The position numbers and the translations under genes were made by a program. DNA of 13,783 nucleotides from Nitrospirota bacterium. GTDB taxonomy: Bacteria; Nitrospirota_A; Leptospirillia; Leptospirillales; Leptospirillaceae. The stretch lies in assembly GCA_021844275.1 (NCBI GenBank), contig JAKBTR010000090.1, forward strand, positions 1 through 13,783, in the 5' to 3' direction. A model generated the notes under the pieces. It had not been told where the DNA came from and ran no database searches. It saw nothing but the letters and a program-made list of their open reading frames with translations. Positions 1 to 6,612 of the stretch are shown here, in pieces; the first letter of the stretch is position 1; every line of letters begins with the position of its first letter.

Positions 1-27
1 CTCCTTCTCGAAGAGGTTCCACAAACC

Positions 28-2142
28 ATGAAACTGCATACGGTTCTCCCAGCTTTTTCCCTTCTTCTGACGCTCCTGACCGTCGGCCTCATCTCCATTC
101 TTCGCCGCTGGTCCGCCTCGACCTTTGCGGCCCTTCTGGTCCTCGTCTGCTCACTGGTTCCAGGGCTGGCCGATTTTGCGGCTCTCCGGATCCACAATTT
201 GTCCCATCTCGAACTGGCTTTCCGGGCGGTTCTCGCCGGAGAGTGCCTGACCGCCGCCTCCGTTCTTCTCTTTTCCGTCCTGTATTCGCGGGCGCAGCCG
301 GTGACCCGCTTTTTCGAAATGGGCATCCCCTTCACGATCGCCGGACTGGGATTCCTCTTTTTTGTCACGAGCATCTTTCTGGACAACCATTTGTTCCGTC
401 TGTTGCCCTTGCCGCAGACCCGTTCGATCCTCCTGATCAGCGATCCGGGACTTTCGGCGATCAGCCTGTTTCTGATCGGCACACTGCTGTTTTCGCTTTA
501 CCAGATGACGCGGACCTATATGTCCGCCGACACGATGGACCGATGGAACATCAAATACCCGCTGATCGGGGTCTCCCTCTGGTCGTTTTCCCTGATCCTG
601 GTGCACGCCAACCAGCTCTTAAACAACGGGTTCGACCGGTCGTTCCTGCTGCTCGAACACATCGGTCTCCTCTCGATGGACGGTCTGTTTCTGTATGCCT
701 TTCTGATCCAGAAAACCGAGGAAGTCGCCCTCTCCCTGACGCGCAACACCATCAACCGGTCCGTTCTGATTCTTCTCGGCGGAGCGGGCCTACTGATGCT
801 GGGCGGCGTCGGAACGACGCTCGGAACACTCGGTCCCGTCTGGGGAAAACTCTCCTCCAGCCTGACGATCCTTCTGGGACTGGGTGCGTTCGTCGTCGTG
901 TTTTCCTCCGATCGCCTCCGGCGGGAACTCGAAAGTTTTCTCGGTATCCATGTCTATTCCAACCGGTACGACTATCGGAACGCCTGGATGACCCTGACCC
1001 GGGCCCTCGCCGATTCCTCCCGCTCGGGCGACATCATCCCGACCCTGATGGATCAGACGCGGGAGATGACCCTCTCTCCTTCCCTCTCGTTTGCGACCAT
1101 CACGGAATCGAACGAACCGGTCCTTCACCTGCAGGAAGCCCTGGGCTGGAAACCGGACCGGGATTCCCGAAGACAGTTGCTCGTCCCGGGCTGGATTCCG
1201 CTGTTTCACAAGGGCGTCCCCATCCACTCTTCCGACACCCCGGACGTCCTTGAAAACGGAAGCGAGAAACCGTCATCTCTGGAACCTCTTTTCCGGAGCC
1301 TGAACGCCAGCTGGCTCGTTCCTCTCTCGTATCAGAACCGTCTTCTGGGCATTCTGGGCCTGAACATCAAAACCCGCGGCACGTTCACGATCCGGGAAGA
1401 CCGTCTGTTCCTCCAGGCCCTTGGTTCCCAATGGTCCAGCCTCCTGGTGAACGCCTCTCTTACCCGGGAAATGGCCGGAAAACGGGAAACCGAATTTCTT
1501 TCGAGTCTCCGGGCTTTCACCTTTCACGACCTCAAGAATGCGGGAGTGGCCCTGAAACTCCTGGTCCACAACGCCCAGAAAAACATCGAGTCCCCCGAAT
1601 TCCAGCAGGAACTCCTGTTCTGCCTCCAGAACATTTCGGAGCAGATCGACTTGTCCATGTCCCAGCTCCTTTCTCCCTTCCAGCAGGAATATTCCAAAAC
1701 CATGAGTTTCGATCCGGTCGCCCTGATCCAGACCACTGTCCGCGCCCTGAACTGGGACAACCTTCCCAGACTCACCGTGAAACTCTCCCTGTCCGAGATC
1801 CCGCCCGTCACCGGCAATCCGCGGGTCCTCGAGACGACCCTCCGGAACCTTCTGATCAACGCCCGGGAAGCTCTCCAGGACACGGGCGAGATCCTGATCG
1901 AAACACGGTCCGAGTCCAACCGGTTGAATCTGGTCGTCGCCGACAACGGCCCGGGCATGTCCCGGGAATTCATCGAAACGCGTCTCTTCCGACCCTTTCA
2001 GACGACCAAGAAAAAAGGAACGGGTCTGGGTCTCTTCAGCTGCAAGATCCTGATCGAACAAAGCGGCGGCACCATCGAAGTGCATTCACGGGAAGGGGAA
2101 GGCACCGAATTCCGGATCAGCCTCCCGTATGCATCGTCCTGA
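28..2142 (+). CDS. prsK: PEP-CTERM system membrane sensor histidine kinase PrsK
   Basis: Predicted inner-membrane sensor kinase that phosphorylates the response regulator PrsR in exosortase/PEP-CTERM systems. In the 704-residue product, residues about 1-300 are a run of hydrophobic membrane segments, followed by a GAF-like domain (about 320-480). The dimerisation/phosphoacceptor helix carries the motif FHDLKN with His500. The ATPase domain has an N box (LLINAREAL, Asn611), a G1 box (DNGPGM, Asp639) and a G2 box (GTGLGL, 664-669). This architecture and length match the PrsK family. The start ATG has a modest GAAGAGG-type ribosome site at 10-16; the frame is open to the window edge, so a slightly earlier start is possible. 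Unusually, the cognate regulator is not adjacent: galU, xrtA and epsI lie between them. The signal sensed is unknown. The call is firm at family level. Confidence 0.92.
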   Translation: MKLHTVLPAFSLLLTLLTVGLISILRRWSASTFAALLVLVCSLVPGLADFAALRIHNLSHLELAFRAVLAGECLTAASVLLFSVLYSRAQPVTRFFEMGIPFTIAGLGFLFFVTSIFLDNHLFRLLPLPQTRSILLISDPGLSAISLFLIGTLLFSLYQMTRTYMSADTMDRWNIKYPLIGVSLWSFSLILVHANQLLNNGFDRSFLLLEHIGLLSMDGLFLYAFLIQKTEEVALSLTRNTINRSVLILLGGAGLLMLGGVGTTLGTLGPVWGKLSSSLTILLGLGAFVVVFSSDRLRRELESFLGIHVYSNRYDYRNAWMTLTRALADSSRSGDIIPTLMDQTREMTLSPSLSFATITESNEPVLHLQEALGWKPDRDSRRQLLVPGWIPLFHKGVPIHSSDTPDVLENGSEKPSSLEPLFRSLNASWLVPLSYQNRLLGILGLNIKTRGTFTIREDRLFLQALGSQWSSLLVNASLTREMAGKRETEFLSSLRAFTFHDLKNAGVALKLLVHNAQKNIESPEFQQELLFCLQNISEQIDLSMSQLLSPFQQEYSKTMSFDPVALIQTTVRALNWDNLPRLTVKLSLSEIPPVTGNPRVLETTLRNLLINAREALQDTGEILIETRSESNRLNLVVADNGPGMSREFIETRLFRPFQTTKKKGTGLGLFSCKILIEQSGGTIEVHSREGEGTEFRISLPYASS

Positions 2143-2345
2143 CCTTCCTCAAGAATCTTTAGGACGTTCCGGCCCAGAAAAATTTTCTAGACTCCTGTCG
2201 CTCCCCCTTCCGCTCCCATAGAATATTTAAATTATCTTACAGGTATTTAATAAAATAACGCCCCAAAAACCGATTCCCCGGAATATCTCCAGAAGAGGGA
2301 AGGAAAGCTCATGATTTCATATTCATTTTCAATAACTTAAAAAAG

Positions 2346-2362
2346 TGTAAAATTTTTTGACA
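2346..2362. promoter_or_regulatory. Imperfect palindrome TGTAAAA-TTT-TTTGACA, candidate operator
   Basis: A 17-base sequence whose 7-base arms pair at 6 of 7 positions around a TTT centre, inside an AT-rich tract. TGT...ACA palindromes are common transcription-factor targets. It contains TTGACA, which could act as a sigma-70 -35 box, but no fitting -10 box lies 16-18 bp downstream. It is about 250 bp before the predicted sigma-54 start. The role is inferred from shape and position only. Confidence 0.3.
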
Positions 2363-2446
2363 GAAGAAGAATTCCCCTTTCCGCCAACTGTTTTCCCCTG
2401 ATCCGGTATCCCGCATGCATTTGAGTTTTGGATTTCCTCTTTCATC

Positions 2447-2466
2447 GCGATTTCCGAAAAAATCGC
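2447..2466. promoter_or_regulatory. Inverted repeat, 7-bp arms; candidate activator site
   Basis: Arms GCGATTT and AAATCGC are perfectly complementary around a 6-base centre (CCGAAA). It abuts a second inverted repeat, and the pair lies about 120-165 bp upstream of the predicted sigma-54 start. This is the usual distance for enhancer sites of sigma-54 activators such as PrsR. No T-run follows, so a terminator is unlikely. Confidence 0.4.
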
Positions 2467-2490
2467 TCCGGACAACGTCTCTGTCCGGAG
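2466..2490. promoter_or_regulatory. Inverted repeat, 9-bp arms; candidate PrsR upstream activating site
   Basis: CTCCGGACA and TGTCCGGAG are perfect 9-bp arms separated by 7 bases. Its centre is about 135 bp before the predicted sigma-54 start of the galU operon. A perfect dyad at this distance fits a dimeric Fis-type HTH activator such as PrsR, encoded at the end of the same operon. That PrsR is the protein bound here is inference. Confidence 0.5.
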
Positions 2491-2583
2491 TCCTCCCGTC
2501 TCTGAGCAATCCGGGAAAATTACGAGTTCGGTTCTTTCCATCATCCCGACGTCCCGATACTCCTTCCGGCCAACACTTCCATC

Positions 2584-2602
2584 TTTTGGCAAGACTTTTG
2601 CT
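2584..2602 (+). promoter_or_regulatory. Sigma-54 (RpoN) promoter of the galU-xrtA-epsI-prsR operon
   Basis: The sequence TTTTGGCAAGACTTTTGCT has the -24 GG (2588-2589) and -12 GC (2600-2601) separated by exactly 10 bases, and matches the consensus TGGCAYG-N4-TTGCW apart from small deviations in the -24 box. Transcription would start near 2613, giving a leader of about 58 bases before the galU ATG. The operon encodes a sigma-54 activator, and a nearly identical element occurs at 10545-10563. Confidence 0.82.
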
Positions 2603-2660
2603 CGATTGCTCGAAGCATATCGGATCATTCCCCGTTGGGGTTGAAGTGACATCGACATCT

Positions 2661-2665
2661 GGAGG
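2661..2665 (+). promoter_or_regulatory. Ribosome binding site deciding the galU start
   Basis: GGAGG lies 5 bases before the ATG at 2671. The in-frame GTG at 2665 overlaps this Shine-Dalgarno and would lack its own, so the ATG is preferred. Confidence 0.75.
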
Positions 2666-2670
2666 TGCCC

Positions 2671-3594
2671 ATGCAAAAAGTCCGGAAAGCCGTCTTCCCC
2701 CTGGCCGGTCACGGGACCCGTTTTCTGCCCATGACCAAATCGTCCCCCAAGGAAATGCTGCCCATCATCGACAAGCCCGTGGTCCAGTACGTCGTGGAAG
2801 AAGCGGTCGAATCGGGCATCCGGCAAATTGTCATGGTCACGGGCCGCGGAAAGCGGGCGATCGAGGATCACTTCGACATCTCCTACGAACTGGAAGACGT
2901 GCTCCGCAAGAAGAACAAGCTCGACATCCTCTCCGAACTCCAGCGAATCTCCGCCCTTTCGGAAATCACCTATATTCGCCAGAAAGAAGCCCTGGGACTG
3001 GGACATGCCGTCCTGTGCTCGGAGATGGTGGTCGGAAACGAGCCTTTTGCGGTCGCACTGGGAGACGAAATCCTCTACGGACCCCAATCGGGTCTTGCCC
3101 AGCTTCTGACCGCCTACGAAGAACTGCAGGCTCCGGTCATCGGCCTTCAGCGTGTTCCCCGTTCCGAGGTCTGCCATTACGGCATCGTGGACGGCACCCC
3201 TGTCCGGGACGGGCTGTTCCGGGTGGACCGCCTCGTCGAAAAGCCGAAAGTCCAGGATGCCCCCTCCGACTATGCCATCATCGGCCGGTATATCCTGACT
3301 CCCGATGTCTACGACATTCTCAAGAACCAGACCCCCGGCGTCGGAGGCGAAATCCAGCTGACGGACGCCCTCAACACCCTGGCCCGCCAGCGTCCGGTCT
3401 ACGCCATGGAAATCCAGGGCGACCGCTTCGACACCGGAGACAAGATGGGTTTTCTGAAAGCCACCGTGCATTTCGCCCTCAAAAGAGGGGACCTTTCGGA
3501 AGAGTTCCGTCTTTTTCTCGAAGGCGTCCTTGCGCAGGGAACCCTGAGTCCGGAAAGGGAGATACCCGGAGAAACGGTGTATGCGAACCGATAG
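2671..3594 (+). CDS. galU: UTP--glucose-1-phosphate uridylyltransferase
   Basis: Makes UDP-glucose from UTP and glucose-1-phosphate in the cytoplasm, supplying sugar donor for EPS synthesis. The 307-residue protein is close to the usual bacterial GalU length. The N-terminal nucleotide-binding signature reads PLAGHGTRFLPMTKSSPKEM (residues 10-29), followed by DKPVVQYVVEEA; later come the family motifs VEKPK, GEIQLTDAL and FDTGDKMGF. The His in GHGTR replaces the more common Leu/Tyr, a variation that should be tolerated. The ATG at 2671 is chosen from its GGAGG site; an in-frame GTG six bases earlier is the alternative. It is first in the sigma-54 operon and overlaps xrtA by 14 bases, so UDP-glucose supply is probably co-induced with the sorting machinery. 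The enzyme family is certain. Confidence 0.95.
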   Translation: MQKVRKAVFPLAGHGTRFLPMTKSSPKEMLPIIDKPVVQYVVEEAVESGIRQIVMVTGRGKRAIEDHFDISYELEDVLRKKNKLDILSELQRISALSEITYIRQKEALGLGHAVLCSEMVVGNEPFAVALGDEILYGPQSGLAQLLTAYEELQAPVIGLQRVPRSEVCHYGIVDGTPVRDGLFRVDRLVEKPKVQDAPSDYAIIGRYILTPDVYDILKNQTPGVGGEIQLTDALNTLARQRPVYAMEIQGDRFDTGDKMGFLKATVHFALKRGDLSEEFRLFLEGVLAQGTLSPEREIPGETVYANR

Positions 3595-4411
3595 AATCGT
3601 TCTGGCCATCGCCGTGACAACGGCGGTCCTGTTATCCTGGCAGAATTTCCGGAAACTGTGGGACGACTGGATGACGCTGCCGGCCTATTCCCACGGCGTC
3701 CTCGTGCCTCTGGTCTTCGGTCTGTTGCTCTACCTCGAACGGGACCGGCTCTCAGGTCTTTGCGACACACCGTCCCCGTGGGGAATCGTTCTGACGGCCG
3801 CAGGCGTTCTGTGTCTTGCGACCGGGACCGTCTCCGGCCTCTACTACATCCAGCAGGTCTCTCTCCTTTTTCTCGTCGCCGGCATCGTGGCGGGGTACTG
3901 GGGCCTGAAAACCCTGAAAGCCGTCCGGTTTCCCATTCTGTACCTGTTGTTCATGATCCCCCTGCCCTATCTGGTGTTCAACGCCATCGCCCTTCCCCTC
4001 CAGATGCTGGCGGCAAAAGGATCCGCCAGGATCCTGGAGCTCTTGCAGATCCCGGTCTACCGGGAAGGGAACATCATCAATCTGCCCCACATCTCCCTCG
4101 GGATCGTCAAGGCCTGCAGCGGGATCCAGTCACTGGTCTCCCTTCTGGCGATTTCCGTCCTTTTGACAAAGTTGGGGAATCTCAGAGGGGGAACGGCAAC
4201 CCTGTTCGCCCTTTCCGCCGTTCCCGTCGCCGTGATCGCCAACATGATCCGGATCGCGGGAGCGGGCATCCTCGGATCGATGAACCCCAGTCTTGCGGAG
4301 GGTTTCTTTCATCTGTTTTCCGGGTGGGTGGTCTTTCTGTTCGCCTTTCTCTTCCTGATCCTGGAGATCCGCCTCTTCCAGCGTTTCCGGAGAATCCCCG
4401 ATGTCGCCTAG
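3581..4411 (+). CDS. xrtA: Exosortase (probably exosortase A, XrtA/EpsH)
   Basis: Polytopic inner-membrane cysteine protease/transpeptidase that recognises the PEP-CTERM tag of exported proteins. The 276-residue product is almost entirely hydrophobic segments. The exosortase catalytic residues are present in order: Cys179 in KACSGIQSL, Arg224 in NMIRIAG and His244 in EGFFHLFSGW. The N-terminal region includes the usual PAYSHGVLVP motif. Assignment to XrtA rests on the company of PrsK and PrsR. In many proteobacteria XrtA is fused to an EpsI domain, whereas here EpsI is a separate overlapping gene. Translation is probably coupled: the ATG lies inside the galU end, with GGAG 10 bases upstream. 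The exosortase family is very secure; the subtype is less so. No PEP-CTERM substrate is encoded in the window. Confidence 0.92.
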   Translation: MRTDRIVLAIAVTTAVLLSWQNFRKLWDDWMTLPAYSHGVLVPLVFGLLLYLERDRLSGLCDTPSPWGIVLTAAGVLCLATGTVSGLYYIQQVSLLFLVAGIVAGYWGLKTLKAVRFPILYLLFMIPLPYLVFNAIALPLQMLAAKGSARILELLQIPVYREGNIINLPHISLGIVKACSGIQSLVSLLAISVLLTKLGNLRGGTATLFALSAVPVAVIANMIRIAGAGILGSMNPSLAEGFFHLFSGWVVFLFAFLFLILEIRLFQRFRRIPDVA

Positions 4412-5114
4412 ACTCCGCAACATGCTGCTGTCGTCGGCGTTGATGCTCGCCGGCCTGGCGGGTCTGTCCAGACTGGGGGCCGAAGGGACCATTCCGTCCC
4501 ATCTGGCGCTTTCGGCTTTTCCCGACCGGATCGGCGATTGGACGGGTGTCCGGATTCCGCTCGACAAAAAGACCCGATCGCTCCTGAACGCGGACGGCTA
4601 CGCTTCGGTTCTGTATACCGAACACCCGGGCGAACCGGGTCTCCTGTTCTTCAGCATCTTTTACACCCGGCAGACCGCAGAAAAAAACATCCACTCCCCG
4701 GCCAACTGTCTGCCTTCTTCGGGATGGGCCGTCCTATCGCACAAGGTGATTTCCCTTCCCATAAACGGCGAGAGCCTCCCGCCGGTGGACGTCAACTACG
4801 ACGTGATCCAGAAGGGTCTGGACAAACAGCTTGTTCTCTACTGGTACCAGGAACGGGGGCACGTCTTCGCCGACGAATACCGGGGTCGCATCTATCTGAT
4901 CGAAGACGCCCTTCTCCTCCACCGGTCCGACGGGGCCCTCGTCCGAATCTCCATGCCGGTCGCAGCTTCGCTCGGACAAACGTTCCGGACGGAAGTCCGA
5001 TTTCTCAAGGGTCTGTCCCCGCTTCTCGGAAAATACATTCCGGGTCCATCTCTTCCGGCCGATGTGGCCTTCCGGTCCGGACAGAACGTTCTCGCGGCCG
5101 GAGATCAACCATGA
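4401..5114 (+). CDS. epsI: Exosortase-associated protein EpsI
   Basis: EpsI-family partner of exosortase, thought to act at the periplasmic face of the membrane in EPS and protein sorting; its biochemical activity is not established. The 237-residue protein starts with a hydrophobic signal-anchor (about 8-25), then IGDWTG, then the family hallmark HSPANCLPSSGW (His98, Cys103, Trp109) and LVLYWYQERG. Elsewhere this domain is often fused to the C terminus of XrtA. Here it is a stand-alone gene overlapping xrtA by 11 bases and prsR by 4 (ATGA junction). The start is supported by GGAG 8 bases upstream. The family call is secure; the gene name follows family usage. Confidence 0.9.
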   Translation: MSPRLRNMLLSSALMLAGLAGLSRLGAEGTIPSHLALSAFPDRIGDWTGVRIPLDKKTRSLLNADGYASVLYTEHPGEPGLLFFSIFYTRQTAEKNIHSPANCLPSSGWAVLSHKVISLPINGESLPPVDVNYDVIQKGLDKQLVLYWYQERGHVFADEYRGRIYLIEDALLLHRSDGALVRISMPVAASLGQTFRTEVRFLKGLSPLLGKYIPGPSLPADVAFRSGQNVLAAGDQP

Positions 5115-6526
5115 CGACCGACTCGCCCGATTCATTGACCTTTGCCCCCCCACTTTTGATCGTGGACGACGATCCGGTCGTCCTGAAGCAGATGACGTGG
5201 CTGTTCAAGGGGGATTATCCCGTTCTGACCGCCGACAGCGCCTCTGCCGCCATCGAGGTCTTTCTTCGGGAAAAACCGCCGGTTGCGATTCTGGATCTCT
5301 CCCTCGGAAAAGAGGCGGGGCAGGACGGCATCGACCTTCTCCGCTTTTTCTCCGAAGCCGATCCGCATTTCCACGGGATCATCCTGAGCGGTTCCATCGA
5401 CCGGCCACGCGCCCTGGAAGCGGTTCGCCTCGGCGCCTACGACCTTCTCGACAAATCGGTCGACCCCGAAGAGCTGAAACGGGTCGTGGGCAGAGCCTGC
5501 AACCGGGCCCTGCTCGCCAGGACGCCGAATCGGCCCAAAGAAAGAACGTTATCCCCGGATGACTCCAATCCGTTCCCGGGTATCGTTACCAAGAATCCCG
5601 CGATGCGGGAGATGCTCCGCATCCTCCAAAAAATCAGCGCGACGGATGTCTCCGTCCTGGTGACGGGAGAGAGCGGCACCGGAAAAGAACTGTTCGCCCG
5701 GGCCATTCACGAACGAAGTCCCCGAAAGAACGGGCCTTTTATCGCCATCAATTGCGGTGCCATCCCCGAAAGCCTTCTGGAAAGCGAACTGTTCGGTCAC
5801 GAAAAGGGGGCCTTCACCGGAGCGACGGAGAGCCGGGCAGGGAAGTTCGAGGCCGCCCATCACGGAACGCTCTTCCTGGACGAAGTGGCTGAACTCCAGA
5901 TCGAATTACAGGTGAAACTTCTGAGGGTGCTTCAGGACAAGATCGTCGAACGGGTCGGAAGCCGGAACGGAAAACAGCTCGATGTGCGGATCATTGCCGC
6001 CACAAACCAGCCTCTGAAGGAACTGATGCCCCGGGGGCGATTTCGGGAAGACCTCTACTACCGGCTATCGGTCATGAGTTTCCATCTGCCTCCCCTCCGG
6101 GAGAGAGGCGAAGACGTGATTCTTCTGGCCCAGCATTTTCTGGAAAAATTCCGGACGGAATACAACAAACCCCAGGTCGTGGACTTCAGCCGGGAATGCC
6201 TGGAGATCATCCGGAAGCACGACTGGCCCGGAAACATCCGGGAACTCGAAAACCGGATCCAGCGGGCCGTGATCATCGCCGGGGGAAAATGGGTCACCCA
6301 AGAGGATCTCGACATCGGTCTCGATTCCCGGAACCATATCACGAACGCGCTGTCCATGAACCTGATCGGAGCACGGGAAGAGGCGGAAAAACGGATGCTG
6401 GTCGAAGCCTTCGAACAGGCCCGGGGCAACATCAGTCACGTGGCCCGCATGATCGGGACCAGCCGCCCTACGGTGCACGCCCTGATCAAGAAGCACGGGC
6501 TGAGCCCGAAGGAGTTCAAGGAGTAA
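5111..6526 (+). CDS. prsR: PEP-CTERM system sigma-54-dependent response regulator PrsR
   Basis: NtrC-type transcription activator, predicted partner of PrsK. The 471 residues comprise a receiver domain (about 14-130; acidic Asp19/Asp20, phosphoacceptor Asp62, Ser93, Lys115), an AAA+ domain and a C-terminal Fis-type helix-turn-helix (about 440-461). The AAA+ domain has Walker A GESGTGKE (186-193), GAFTGA (233-238, the loop that contacts sigma-54) and Walker B LFLDEV (Asp257/Glu258). All key residues are intact, so it should be a working phosphorylation-dependent sigma-54 activator. The frame is open far upstream through epsI, but the ATG of the ATGA overlap gives the canonical N terminus just before the receiver domain. 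Its own operon has a sigma-54 promoter, suggesting autoregulation. An imperfect hairpin follows the stop codon. Confidence 0.93.
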   Translation: MTTDSPDSLTFAPPLLIVDDDPVVLKQMTWLFKGDYPVLTADSASAAIEVFLREKPPVAILDLSLGKEAGQDGIDLLRFFSEADPHFHGIILSGSIDRPRALEAVRLGAYDLLDKSVDPEELKRVVGRACNRALLARTPNRPKERTLSPDDSNPFPGIVTKNPAMREMLRILQKISATDVSVLVTGESGTGKELFARAIHERSPRKNGPFIAINCGAIPESLLESELFGHEKGAFTGATESRAGKFEAAHHGTLFLDEVAELQIELQVKLLRVLQDKIVERVGSRNGKQLDVRIIAATNQPLKELMPRGRFREDLYYRLSVMSFHLPPLRERGEDVILLAQHFLEKFRTEYNKPQVVDFSRECLEIIRKHDWPGNIRELENRIQRAVIIAGGKWVTQEDLDIGLDSRNHITNALSMNLIGAREEAEKRMLVEAFEQARGNISHVARMIGTSRPTVHALIKKHGLSPKEFKE

Positions 6527-6568
6527 AGTTCTTGGGCTTTTTCCATCATCATCATTGCCAAAGAACTT
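6526..6568 (+). terminator. Imperfect hairpin after prsR
   Basis: AAGTTCTTGGGC (6526-6537) pairs with GCCAAAGAACTT (6557-6568): 8 bp, one mismatch, then 3 bp, with a 19-base loop. It begins at the last base of the prsR stop codon. There is no T-run after it, so it may stabilise the mRNA end or assist factor-dependent termination rather than act as an intrinsic terminator. Confidence 0.4.
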
Positions 6569-6612
6569 AATGAGGCCGGACAAGAAATCTTGAACACGGA
6601 CAGGATGGGTGA

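Larger units (their letters stand above)
2143..2670. other. Intergenic regulatory region between prsK and galU
   Basis: No credible gene is visible in these 528 bases; the open frame crossing its right part is a shadow of galU. The first third contains an AT-rich tract (about 2220-2362) with two copies of TATTTAA starting 20 bp apart (2224 and 2244) and a TGT/ACA palindrome. The middle holds two adjacent inverted repeats, and the right end holds a sigma-54 promoter. No convincing intrinsic terminator follows prsK: the short palindrome near 2177 has essentially no loop and no T-run. Confidence 0.7.

Noticed and set aside
2329..3609. Long reverse-strand open frame (426 codons) opposite galU
   Set aside because: No recognisable domain and a composition expected of an antisense shadow of a GC-rich gene.
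2415..3617. Long open frame (400 codons) on the + strand across the intergenic region and galU
   Set aside because: Arg/Pro-rich composition typical of a shadow frame in GC-rich DNA; galU in another frame has a complete family match.
4538..5110. Upstream extension of the prsR frame by 191 codons through epsI
   Set aside because: The extension is Arg/Pro-rich with no domain; the ATGA junction at 5111 gives the normal receiver-domain N terminus.
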